From positions 627,001-691,000 of the forward strand of contig CM043942.1 in NCBI GenBank assembly GCA_014529385.2: a stretch of DNA of 64,000 bases. Direction: 5' to 3'. Below are positions 21,689 through 31,374 of the stretch, one piece after another; within the stretch, counting starts at the first letter, position 1, and the number at the start of each line of letters is the position of its first letter. Made by a program: the position numbers and the translations under genes. This DNA comes from Adiantum capillus-veneris (Eukaryota > Streptophyta > Polypodiopsida > Polypodiales > Pteridaceae). The notes below the pieces were generated by a model that saw only the letters and a program-made list of their open reading frames with translations, was not told the origin of the DNA and searched no databases.

Positions 21689-22477
21689 GTGAATAGATGA
21701 ATGGCTAGCAGGATTTGCTAATTGGACGACAGAAGAAGAAGAGCTCCAAGCACAACTAGACGAACTCCGCATCTCCATCGAATCTCGAGTGCCAGGCATA
21801 ACGGTAATCGATTTGCAGTGGGAGAGTCAACCAACACGCCAAACCCAGTGGATATACATAGGCCAAGTGCCAAGAAGAAGAAGGAGAAGGTCGAAACCAT
21901 GTCCGCAGCCTACAACCAACCCACAACAACAAAACGGAAGGAGCTCTACACAATAGAGAATCAACACTATTCTACTTTGAGAATCGGGTAACTCAAGTCA
22001 CCGAGGTAATTATCACAGTCAGTTTTCAAGTCGCACCTGATGCTGCAGCATAGATAACAGAATCATTGGCTGACACTCTCACTAGAGAAACTAGGGATCT
22101 ACTGAGTTTGTTTCACGAAAGAACACCACCCTCTACCACAAGCTTGGACAGTGACTAAGCACCTCTAAGCTCCACATGAATCAGTACAACCTACCTCAAG
22201 ACAGATCACACATACCAAGACGTGTACGCTCAATCAAGGTTATAGTGGATTTGAAGGCTCACTACTAGCACGTCATTGACACCATGCTGGGTGGGGAGCG
22301 ATTTTTTGAGGTTCTGGCATCAGATCAACCATTTGTCCTATCTTTGGTACAAGGCAATGTACCATTTGAAGTTTTAATCTATGTCCTAGTATAAGAGGGT
22401 ATACACGCCTCCTTGTAAAGAAGAAAAAAACTTTTGCAAGTTAAGCAGTGTGTCTTTCTAGCTCTCTCTCTGTAATC
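21689..22477 (+). other. Element B leader
   Basis: About 790 bases between the primer region and gag. I see no conserved ORF or motif in it. Confidence 0.6.
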
Positions 22478-23257
22478 ATGGCAAGTGTAGCATTTCCAAC
22501 ATTTAAAGGAAAGAAGGGGGAGGATTTGGTAACAGACTTCCTAGATGACTTTGAAGTAGCATGTGTAGTGAGAAACAAAGATACGGATGAATCCCGGGTT
22601 AGAATATTTAAGCATCTCATGAAGCTAGAAGCTAGATCATGGTACAATGCACTTCCACAAGCAACCAAGGATGACTGGGAACCCTTAAAAACCGCTTTTA
22701 AGAGGTGATTTGGGGGAGGTACCACTTCAGAAAAGTTGTGGGACAAGTTGAGAGACTTGAAGCAGGAGGGTCTTCTAGAATATGCCACCTATGAGTCCAA
22801 ATTTGTGGATTTGTGGGAACGGTGGGTTGAGTCACTGGTAAGGGGGGAAGCTGCACCCGATTTCCTAAAAACAAATCGGTTCACGCATGGCTTATGGCCG
22901 CTTCTCAAGGAGAAGGTGAAAGGTAGATTCCCGGCTACGTACGAGTTAGCCATTGAGATTGCTTGCCTTAAGGACAAGAAGCTACGAATGAAAGCCAAAG
23001 AAACCGAGTCAACAAAAACAGCAACATCACGTCGACCAACAACTACGACAACCACCATTCCACCACCACCACCGGCTCTTGGGGTAAGAGATGACCAACA
23101 AGATATGTTGGCCCATATTACTGACCAACTGCAAAATTTGTCTGCCCACTTAATACAACAAGGGAGGAGTCAAGAAAGAGATCAAGACCCTGGAAGAGCA
23201 CGATGACAAAACAGGGAGTATCATTGCTACAACTGCAGAGAAGATGGTCACGGTATG
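22478..23257 (+). pseudogene. gag: Element B gag
   Basis: Gag of about 260 codons from the ATG at 22478 (MASVAFPTFKGKKGE), preferred over 22448 because the conserved block starts there. Capsid motifs: LVTDFLDDFEVA, EARSWYNALP, and FVDLWERWVESL, parallel to the A gag. Two in-frame TGA codons (about 22706 and 23204) stand where arginine is expected. A proline/threonine linker precedes a degenerate knuckle: CYNCREDGHGMYYY keeps C, C and H but has lost the last cysteine. All of it is in one frame with the protease and RT downstream. Confidence 0.82.
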
Positions 23258-23797
23258 TACTACTATCTCAAACCACGACAAAACTATAATAGAGGAGGTA
23301 GGAGGAACCAATTGTCACCCCCTAGAGAAAGAACACCCCCACCCCGAGCACCAACCCCACCAACACAAATTCTACGTCCACCCCAGACACCACTACAAGC
23401 ATCCATTCCACCTCTTCCACCAGCCCCACCACCTGATCGCCCTGTAAACATCATAAGGCTAGAAGAGAAAGGAAAAGCCGTAGTAGTGGATCCACCCAGA
23501 GCAAAGGAGAGGGACAAGGGTAAGGAGAAGGTAACCTTTTTAGAACCACTTGAGGCCATGACTGTGAAAAGATCTAGGAGGGAGAAGGCTACACAATCAG
23601 ATGATGAGAGAAGCATGAGAGGAGAAACTAGCAAGAGGCCATCCAGGTCCCGACGGAAATTGGGCATCACCGACTTCCAGCTAGGGGAAAGTTCTAAGCC
23701 CGATGATCTAACATTGGATGTGGCAGAGCAAGGACCGAAGATTACATGGCCACAGCTGCTACATCTTGTACCTAAAGTAAGGTGACAATGGTCTAAA
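23258..23797 (+). pseudogene. Element B gag-pro linker
   Basis: Proline-rich then charged linker (PPPRAPTPPTQILRPPQTP; KRSRREKATQSDDE) ending in WPQLLHLVPKVR, the same block as WPQFLALCPQVRRD in A. A TGA at about 23783-23785 stands where A has a second arginine. Same frame as gag and protease, so B, unlike A, shows no gag/pol frame change. Confidence 0.7.
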
Positions 23798-24330
23798 ATG
23801 GTAAGTACAAGACGCTCCAAAACAAAGGTAGCCGGAGCAATTTCGGGATGCAACATGGATGACATCCTTCCAATTGTTGACGTAAACATAAAAGGAAAGA
23901 GGGTTGGAAACACCTACATTGATGGAGGTGCACAAATCTGTGTAATGAGCGAAGCTATGATGCTTCGATTAGGGCTCGAGGTTGACAGGCCTTCTCCATG
24001 CAAGGCAAAGATGGCAAACAACGCAAAAGTAAAGTGTGTGGGTGTGGTAAGTGCCGTGAAAATCAAAGCTTTCAACACTGAGGTAGAGGTAGATGTTTTT
24101 GTAATGCCTACTAAGGGGGAGGGCTATCCACTAATTTTGGGAAGGCCATGGTTGATGGTTGACTGGGGTACTGGCCTTCTACGCATGACCGGTAAGAAAG
24201 GGGAGACAATCTACTACAACATGACGATTGGCAAGCAGAAGCAAATGAATCTAGAAACATCGGCAGATGAAACCACTAGCGAATCTTCCAGTTCTGAGGA
24301 GGAGACCACATCCACCGACGAAAGTGACAG
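23798..24330 (+). pseudogene. Element B retropepsin
   Basis: Protease with the motif YIDGGAQICVMSE (D-G-G as in A), KMANNAKVKCVG, and the C-terminal strand PLILGRPWLM-VDWGTG. It would process the polyprotein. An acidic serine/threonine linker (to about 24450) leads to RT in the same open frame. Confidence 0.85.
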
Positions 24331-25912
24331 TTCCATTGATGTGATGGGTATCATTATGAAGGATCCACAAAGGGTAAGCACAACTGATGATCCATCACCA
24401 AAAGGGCAACCCAATGAAGAGGAGAGCAAATCACCTGGCCTAGGAGGAAGTAGGTTGAAGGGTATGTTGTCTACGGAATTAACACTTGAGGAGAAAGATA
24501 GTTTTTTGCAAATGTTGATGGGATTTCCTAACCTGTTCATTGACAACTATGAAAGAATCACAGGCATTACAGTGGTGGAACATCATATTAAGCTGAAGGA
24601 AGGGGTAAAACCAGTTGTGCAAAAGCTACGACGACTGGGGGTCATACAAGAAAAGGCACTCTTGGCCGAGGTAAGGAAACTGCTGGAGGCGGGATTCATC
24701 TATCCCGTAGAAAACTCAGAATGGGTGTCACCCGTAGTGGTGATGCCTAAAAAGAATGGTAAGTGGAGGGTCTGTATTGACTACAAACCACTAAATGCAG
24801 CTACAAAGAGAGACCACTTTCCTCTCCCTTTTTTGGATGAAATTCTGAATGAAGTAGCGGGTTTTGAATGCTATACCTTCTGTGATGGTTATTCTGGATA
24901 CTTTCAAATACGCATAGCCTTAGAAGATCAGCTAAAAACCACTTTTATCACGCCATGGGGTTGTTTTTCATACAGGGTTATGCCATTTGGTCTCACAAAT
25001 GCACCTGCCACATTCCAAAGATATGTCACATATGTTTTTCAACCGTTCTTTGGAACATCCATAAGAGTGTTCATTGATGATTTTTGTATATATAGCTCCC
25101 GTATTTCACATTTAGAAAAGGTAACTGAAGGTTTGGCCAGGTTGCAGAGTCTAGGTGGGCAATTAAATGTGGATAAATGCCACATTGGGGAGAGTAAAGT
25201 CATTCTACTAGGCCATGAAATTTCAGCAAAAGGTATCAACGCCGACCCAAGTAAGGTGTCCGCACTCATAGCCCTACCTTCACCAACGACCGCACGTCAA
25301 CTAGTCTCTTTTCTACAGAAGGTGAGGTACTTAAGTAGATTCATACATCTACTATCACAACTTGTTCTACCACTGCAACAACTCACTCAAAGATCAACTT
25401 TCACTTGGGACGAGGAAAGCGAACATCACTACAACAAGGTAAAGGAGGTCTTAGCCACTCTGCCAACTATCTCACCACCTAAGTGGGATGAAAAATTCTA
25501 TGTCACCTCAAGTGTTGGTGATGACTCATTGGGGGCTGTGCTACTCCAAAAGGATACGATGACATCTTTCATGAGGCCAATCTACTTCTCTAGTCGAATG
25601 ATGACAGCAGGAGAGAAAGGTTTCACCCATGTGGAACACTTAGTCCTAGCTCTTAAATTTGCAACTACAAAGTTTAGGTCATATTTGCTGCCTAAGCAAT
25701 TTGTGATTCTAACCACGGATGAAATATTTCCCTATGTTGTACAACACAAGGATGTGTCTGCTAGAATTACTAAATGGCTAGTTCGTCTCCAAGAGTTTGA
25801 CTACACAGTACAGGTAGAAATCACGACAAGGGCAAGTTTGGGGGGACTCATGACCTACCAAGTCTTTGAAAGGAAGGAGAAGTCCGATTACCTCCAGTAC
25901 CACCAATGGTAG
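24331..25912 (+). pseudogene. pol: Element B reverse transcriptase and degenerate native RNase H
   Basis: RT with SEWVSPVVVMPKKNGKWRVC, YKPLNAATKRDHFPLPF, CDGYSGYFQIRIAL, FGLTNAPATFQRYV and FIDD (about 25070-25081) intact. The native RNase H (about 25440-25880) has FYVTSSVGDDSLGA where an aspartate is expected and ILTTDEIFPYV downstream; its active site is largely lost, as in A. The frame then shifts at about 25906. Confidence 0.9.
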
Positions 25913-26310
25913 AAGGAGCATACTCTCTCTACTTTGATGGAGCCTACAAGCGAGCGTCCGACAAAGCAGCTGCAGGCATAGTGGTCTTTGATGACAAAGG
26001 GACAAAGGTATTTTCGTTCGGCCAATTGTTAGATTCACATTCTAACAATGAAGCTGAGTATGCAGCACTAACCAAGGGTCTACAATGGTGCGTCTCGCAA
26101 GGTGTACAACGCCTTAATGTATTTGGGGATGCTCTACTTCTGGTAAGGCAAGTAAATGGAGCATGGACATGCAAGAATCCTAGTTTAAGGACTCACTTAA
26201 GTGGTGTAAAAACCTTGTTGGGTAAGTTTGAAGAAGTTCAAATACACCATATCCCAAGGGCTCAAAACCAGGAAGCAGATGCCCTAGCGAGTGAAAGACT
26301 ACAGGAAGTG
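25906..26310 (+). pseudogene. pol: Element B second (archaeal-type) RNase H
   Basis: A complete second RNase H with YFDGAYKRASDKAAAG, SNNEAEYAAL, VFGDALLLVRQ and NQEADALAS: four acidic positions at the expected places. This domain is known from the Tat clade, where it accompanies a decayed native RNase H. It is in a different frame from the RT, so an indel separates them. Confidence 0.9.
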
Positions 26311-26853
26311 GTGGTTGGAGCAATAAAACTAAAGCTCCCTCTATTTCAAGGCAGTGATGCCTTGCCTGACATCATGCATTTTTTGGAAATAGGGGAATGC
26401 CCATCAGATTTAACAAAGGGACAGAAGCAATGGCTGACGCGGAAGGACACAAGGTATCGACTCATCAATGATGGTTTGTATTGTAAGGGTAAGGACCAAA
26501 TACTCAGGAAGGTCCCTCTCTCTCACGAAATCACAGGAGTAATTGCTAGTTGTCACGACGGGGTTTGTGGTGGTCACTTTTCCCTAGACATAACAAGTAG
26601 GAAAATCTTGCAGGCAGGCTTCATATGGCCTAGCCTCAACAGTGATGTACACCATTGGTGCAAAACGTGAAGGTTGTGTCAAAAGGCCATCACTAGGTCA
26701 CTTATGCCTGAACCACAGACACCTATTCTCTCATATGGCCCATTTGAAAAATGGGATATCGATGCCATTGGGCCATTACCTAGGGCCAACTCAGGAAATT
26801 CTACATTATCATGGGGGTCGACTACATGACTAGATGGGCAGAGGCTACAGCCA
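26311..26853 (+). pseudogene. pol: Element B integrase, N-terminal half
   Basis: H2C2 module (GVCGGHFSLDITSRKIL, then HWCKT with a TGA where a cysteine is expected, then RLCQK), a first catalytic aspartate in KWDIDAIGPLP, and VDYMTRWAEA after a frameshift. It is cut at 26853 by element C; the gene resumes at 40843 after one AGCCA. Confidence 0.85.
26849..26853. repeat. Left 5-bp target-site duplication of element C (AGCCA)
   Basis: Identical to 40838-40842 outside the right LTR of C. Confidence 0.95.
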
Positions 26854-27089
26854 TGTGCGCTCCTTGCCGCACTGTCGAAGCAAGGGACTTGCCGTTACAC
26901 CGTGTGCGAGCCATAGACGGCTCCAAGCACACAACTAGCTTAACTAGTAAGCTCAAAAGAGGGCAATGGTGTGTCACTCACTGCTCTATGCTCCTGCCGT
27001 GGAGGATTCCTCTCCACGAAGAAGAAGGAGACGCCGCTACGTCGTGCTCAACCGCTTCACCGCTGTCGTGCTGCCGCAATGCTCGATCG

Positions 27090-27091
<2 letters not shown>

Positions 27092-27165
<74 letters not shown>

Positions 27166-27180
27166 TACACACACACACAC
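27092..27180. repeat. (CT)n-(AC)n microsatellite in C 3' LTR
   Basis: About 35 CT units followed by an AC run; the partner in the 5' LTR is at 40440-40534. In the sense strand of C it is GA-rich and downstream of the TATA box. ORFs across it are pure repeat. Confidence 0.95.
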
Positions 27181-27277
27181 GAGGAGGTGAAGAAGAAGAA
27201 GATGGAGATGGAGATGGATCAAGAGCACTCTTCTATTGCACAAATGAGAGAATGATTGAATTTTAGCTTTAGTTAGC

Positions 27278-27284
27278 TTTTATA
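27278..27284 (-). promoter_or_regulatory. TATA box of element C LTR
   Basis: Minus strand TATAAAA; the 5' LTR copy is at 40632-40638. Confidence 0.6.
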
Positions 27285-27483
27285 TGAGCTCACCCCATTC
27301 ACACTTGGGCGCCCATGCTTAGCCAACTAATCCCTTGAATGTCCCAGTTAGAGTGCGCCTCTCATCGGTGATCACTCTTACCCTTTTCCTATTGGTCCGA
27401 CAAGCCCGGTACCTGACTCTACCAAATACATAATACACGTCCGTCGTAGGTGATGGGGTGTCCGTGAGCCGTGAGGGTTAACA

Positions 27484-27496
27484 TGCCCCCCTTCCT
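27484..27496 (-). other. Terminal polypurine tract of element C
   Basis: Minus strand AGGAAGGGGGGCA immediately before LTR TGTTAACCC. Confidence 0.85.
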
Positions 27497-28857
27497 GATG
27501 TAGATTCTGTCCTCGGAAGCTATTGAGTTGAAGCTTGTTCATCGAGGTGGAAGAGCATTTGAGATGAATGTCCTTAGCCTTCTTTAGTCACTGCAAAATC
27601 AAACAACATTGGCACAGTAATTGCATTCTCATAAGTGATTAAAAAGCATATGCAGTTTTAGGTAGACAAATTGATTGGTAAAAGAATTTCAAACAATTTG
27701 TCAGTAATGAACATTAAATTGCAATGTAATCAAATGCATAAACAGATGTAAAGGTAAAAAATTAAACAAGTCTGGGGTCGCTAATTTGACGGTCGAAAGG
27801 CACTAGAGATCGAATATTAATACCATGGGTAAGCTTCTTAGTTTTTTGTGGTCAATTAAGTTGTTTAATCGCGAGAGCCAAGTATTCATGTTCGAGGGCT
27901 GACTAGAGGCTATATCTAGAAGACCTTGTAGTTAAGCTACCATAAAAGGAATTTCTCATGAAATCATCGCCTGACTGATTACTTTTTCTTTGACCCCCCA
28001 AAGTCTTTTCACAGTGATTCAATTTTGATGTTGTTATCTTATTTTGTATGCCTTGGGTTTTTTGCTTTTCAAGTAAAAGCGCCCATACTGGGAATCTCTA
28101 GGGCTCTAGTACCATAGGCAATACATGTGAGTGAAGTACCAAATCAAGCTGAGATTTCTCTTCCAGCTTAAGATTTTACAGTGTGGCACTTTGATTTTTT
28201 GTTTGTTCATTTTCAGCATTTTAATTTTGTAACTTTGGGGGGTCATATAACACTGATACACGTCCCTAGGCTCATCACACTAGTAAACTCCCTTTATAAT
28301 ACTTAAGCTAAAGATCAATAGGGTCAAGCCCACTAGAAAGCCCTAGAACATTTCACACAATGCTGCCTAAATCCGATTAAGAACCTAAGTAACCATTAAT
28401 TATTAGGAAGGCATTCCCCATGGTATTAAGAGAAGATTTCTAACACCTAACTTGGTCAAACTAGTTTGTCGGACTGCTTGATTTTTAAACCTAGACAAGT
28501 GATTATGACAAAAAATTACATTGAATGAAATGTTTGATACTAAGCAAATGCGGTGAATATTAGGCTACCAATCACAATTAAAGCTGACAATCATAGATGC
28601 AAAAAAGATAAGGGGCAATGCTAATGGACAAGAAACACCTATTTGTGTCGATGGTCGCGCTTGATTTGAAGAGTGAGTCGAGATAAAGATTCCATGAAGG
28701 TCCAAATCCTACCAATAGCAACACGCTCCTGTACACACTAGGAAACAAAAGGAATACCTCCAGGAGGCACATTAGTGGAAAAAGGTACCAACACTTATTG
28801 AACACAACAAAAAACATAAGGAACCCTAACCTAATTATTTGCACTCCCCCTAGAGAG
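27497..28857 (-). other. Element C 3' non-coding region
   Basis: About 1.36 kb with no ORF I can support, between the accessory ORF and the terminal polypurine tract. Mildly AT-rich; no repeats seen. Confidence 0.6.
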
Positions 28858-29280
28858 TCAAGGGAATAGGATATTGTAGAGGTTGGGAGGAAACCCTAAG
28901 GCTAAACCCCTATCTTCGTCGTCGAGATAAACAAAGTCATCATCCATGAGACCATATGTGCCATCCGTGTAGTCGTGTAAATTTTCTTCTTCATCATAGG
29001 TGCCCATGTTTACTAAGAAGGTCACTAGACGCCTATAGTCATCTTGGTCAAAAGGGTAGGCTTGTGCAATGGGAGAAACGCTCTCTACTAAGTATGGATC
29101 AGACGTGGTCAAGAGACATATCAGCCATTCTAACTCCTCAAAATTCCTCTCACATGCTAGCGTACCTATCAAATCCCATTCACATGCAAGCACTGGAAAG
29201 ACCATGTGAAATATTTGTGAAAAGTAACGAGGGTACCTCTCACCCAAGGCAGGAGTGGATGACTCTAGCATACTAGCCAT
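28858..29280 (-). CDS. Accessory acidic protein ORF of element C, unknown function
   Basis: A 140-codon ORF from the ATG at 29280 (MASMLESSTPALGERYPRYF) to 28858. I chose this ATG because it follows an acceptor-like GTGTACAG. A TATATATAAAA sequence (29416-29426) and a polypurine tract (29506-29519) lie just upstream. The protein has an aromatic N-half (RYFSQIFHMVFPVLACEWDL) and a very acidic C-half (MDDDFVYLDDEDRG) ending in GFPPNLYNILFP. I see no signal peptide and no clear membrane anchor, so an envelope protein is not supported. It has no stop or frameshift while gag-pol has many. It may be a captured gene piece or an element-specific accessory gene. Confidence 0.45.
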   Translation of the reverse strand: MASMLESSTPALGERYPRYFSQIFHMVFPVLACEWDLIGTLACERNFEELEWLICLLTTSDPYLVESVSPIAQAYPFDQDDYRRLVTFLVNMGTYDEEENLHDYTDGTYGLMDDDFVYLDDEDRGLALGFPPNLYNILFP

Positions 29281-29413
29281 ATCTGTACACGCAAATAGAT
29301 GATGGTTAGAGTGCAAATATTACAAGGGTCGTGTTCTTGTGCATAATTTGTTTTTATGATTTGTGTTATGGCTCTTGCTCTTTTACTTTTTTATCTTGTT
29401 TTTGTGAGTATAA

Positions 29414-29426
29414 GGTTTTATATATA
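29414..29426 (-). promoter_or_regulatory. Internal TATA box of element C
   Basis: Minus strand TATATATAAAACC, 80 bases after the internal polypurine tract and about 135 bases before the accessory ATG at 29280. Candidate promoter for a subgenomic transcript, or a relic of an older LTR. Confidence 0.45.
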
Positions 29427-29505
29427 CATTCCCTAAGATCGGAGATTAAGAGGTCAGGGAGAAAGGTTGAGAGGGAACCAAGTGAATGATGGATGTCCAC
29501 AAACA

Positions 29506-29519
29506 CTCCCCCCTTCCTT
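29506..29519 (-). other. Internal polypurine tract of element C
   Basis: Minus strand AAGGAAGGGGGGAG followed by TGTTTG, the same string as at 3511-3531. Two kilobases away from the real 3' LTR. A related tract AGGAAGGGGGGAG is at 29818-29830. Confidence 0.6.
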
Positions 29520-29602
29520 GGGTAGATCATACCGTTTGAAATGACGTCGTCAAACTTTGAAACCAATTGTTCCAGTTGGTAATAGGTGAGGATTTTTGCC
29601 AT

Positions 29603-30141
29603 TAGTTTTCTATTACCCTAGGTGCCTCGTCAAGTTGCAAGGGTTGTAAGGTACTCTCCCAGGATCGAACTTGAAGTGGTTCATCAGGTGATTCTTGAAC
29701 ATTGGGAGGTGTGGATTCTTTTGTAGCTTCATGGAGGTCCACTACTATAGATGGAGGCTGTGTAGAAGCTTTTACCTCTATGGATGTATTACATGAGGAG
29801 CTAGAAGCTTCATGGAACTCCCCCCTTCCTGAGCTAGGTGGAATAAATTGGTTTTGCCTTGGAGCCCAAACTAGCTCTGGACTAGGTGTGTAGCATTCTG
29901 TGATCTTTCCCTTCTCACGGTCTGCCATTGGCTTTAGCGTTACACTGTTTGACTCATATGGGTTTGTTGTCGATAGGGAAGGACACATTTTACGTTTAGG
30001 TACCCAAATTTGCTCATTTCCATCATAGTAGCCTTGGGCTTCTAATAGTTGTTTTGGAATCCATCGTGATTTGGTCTTGACTCTCCTAGGGCGCGCTCTT
30101 GGTTTTCCGGGGAAATTTTTTCTTGGAATGGATGGGAGGGT
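29603..30141 (-). pseudogene. Element C pol tail with W-[IV]-P-K motifs
   Basis: Continuation after protease 2. Three short motifs stand out: QWVPKALL (near 30160), RWIPKQLLEAQGYYDG (near 30030-30055) and IWVPKRKM (near 30000), the last two in different frames from the first. A serine/proline-rich segment (29602-29988) follows. D has a matching SWVPK in its own tail. Function unknown; possibly a particle- or chromatin-binding tail. Confidence 0.5.
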
Positions 30142-30840
30142 TCAGGTAGTTGGAAGTAAGGCCTTGGGGACCCATTGATATGTACTCTTAGGTCGTGCAG
30201 GTTGAGTACTTGCAAAATTACTGCTTGCTGCAACTACAAGTGTTGAAGTGCTAGGTTCATGGGTAGCTAGCAAAGACGAGTTAACCACCTTGGCTTGTGA
30301 ATGTTGGCTATCCTTCAACTTTGCTAGAGTTTTCAACATAGGTGACTTTGCTTGAATGATAGGGGTAAGAGTCGGTGGTCGCGTCGTGACACTACCAGTA
30401 TCCCAATCAATAGTGCATTTGGTTGCCAACATCCACGTGCGTCCTAGGTTTACGTTGCCTTCCATAGCTCCCACGGGCATGACTAGAAACCTCTGCACTA
30501 TGCTTCCATTGTCATAGACAACAGGGGTCTGAAGGACTCCAAGAATAGCGGTTTTCTTTTTATTAATGCCCTTGACTTGCATTGTACTCGGGGATAGGGT
30601 CGGTTTCCCTAATTGACACCAAACTCCATAGGATAACAAATTGTGTTTAGCTCCCGTATCTAATAAGGCATTGTATAGTACTTTCCCATAGGGGCTATTT
30701 AGCTCAATTGGGTATCGTAGGGGTGGCTCATATTCTAATGAGTCGTCATCTATGTCCTCGAAAAATGCTTGCGTGATTCCCAGATTAGCCTCTCGTTGGC
30801 GTCTAAGACGTTGTTGTCGTTCTCGAGCCTCAACTCTTTC
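30142..30840 (-). pseudogene. Element C second retropepsin-like domain (protease 2), after integrase
   Basis: Starts with a basic, arginine-rich stretch, then SPYGKVLYNALLDTGAKHNLL, with a catalytic triad D-T-G at 30649-30660. A flap-like region (TAILGVLQTPVVYDNGS) and a C-terminal strand NLGRTWMLATKCTIDWDTG (NLGRTW at 30433-30450) follow. These are the retropepsin landmarks in order. It is in frame with integrase. The gag-side protease of the same element has D-G-G instead. A second protease 3' of integrase is not part of any gypsy layout I know. Two domains could act separately or pair with each other. Confidence 0.72.
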
Positions 30841-31374
30841 TTGGATTTTTTAAAGCTCTGCTTGTTCCTTAGCAGCCTTCTTTTGATGGATGGCTTGCAA
30901 CTCTTCCTGGCTTAGAGGATCATAATATCTTTTGAATTTACTCCCATTAAGGAATCCAATGGTTTCAACTCCATCTAGAGTCTCCACACGAATGGTACCT
31001 TGCGGAGTAATTTCACACACTCGATATGGTCCCTTATCAATGTATTTCAATTTCTTCTTTTCATTACGTACCCTGTACATAAGAACTTTATCACCAACCT
31101 TGATGTCTTTATCCTTTAAATGGCTATCAAAACACTTCTTTCTCCTATCCTTCTCCACTAGAGCATTTCACACAGCTAATTGACTTTCTTCATCTGGCCT
31201 TTCCAGGATATATAATCGCTCCACTAAGAGGTTACCATCCCAACCTTCTTGAGAAGCTACTCGAAGACTAGGAATGACAAACTCCCATGGCATAACTGCT
31301 TCTTGGCCATACACCATCTTAAACGGTGTGCAATTAATAGCAACTTTATATGCAGTACGATAAGCCCATAAAGC
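30841..31374 (-). pseudogene. pol: Element C integrase C-terminal part
   Basis: Begins ALWAYRTAYKVA, runs through FKMVYGQEAVMPWEF, and ends with a GPY-type module (KVLMYRVRNEKKKLKYIDKGPYRVCEI) and a charged helix. In-frame stops at about 31375 (TAA), 31167 (TGA) and 30850 (TAA) all fit single-base changes from sense codons. Same frame on both sides. Confidence 0.85.

Larger units (their letters stand above)
26854..27483 (-). repeat. Element C 3' LTR (630 bp)
   Basis: TGTGCGCTCC...GGGTTAACA on the plus strand (TGTTAACCC...CA in sense). It differs from 40202-40837 at roughly 3-4% of compared positions by eye. TATA box TATAAAA at 27278-27284 (minus). Confidence 0.95.
29366..29602 (-). pseudogene. 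Pol-tail reading across the internal polypurine tract of C
   Basis: A 78-codon ORF overlapping the end of the tail ORF. The polypurine tract is translated as YPRKGGVF. It may be the natural 3' end of the tail in another frame (AKILTYYQLEQLVSKFDD) or chance. The C-terminal half overlaps the TATA-like sequence, which argues against strong protein constraint. Confidence 0.3.

Noticed and set aside
21624-21693. Possible tRNA-Thr(UGU) gene
   Set aside because: Reverse complement lacks the 5' acceptor strand and part of the D-arm, ends in CCA, and starts exactly at the PBS. Better explained as primer complement.
26966-27266. Several overlapping ORFs with L-S or R-E runs
   Set aside because: Microsatellite within the LTR of element C; identical situation at 40314-40680.
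28858-29316. Envelope-like gene in element C
   Set aside because: No signal peptide, no transmembrane anchor, no cysteine pattern; strongly acidic.
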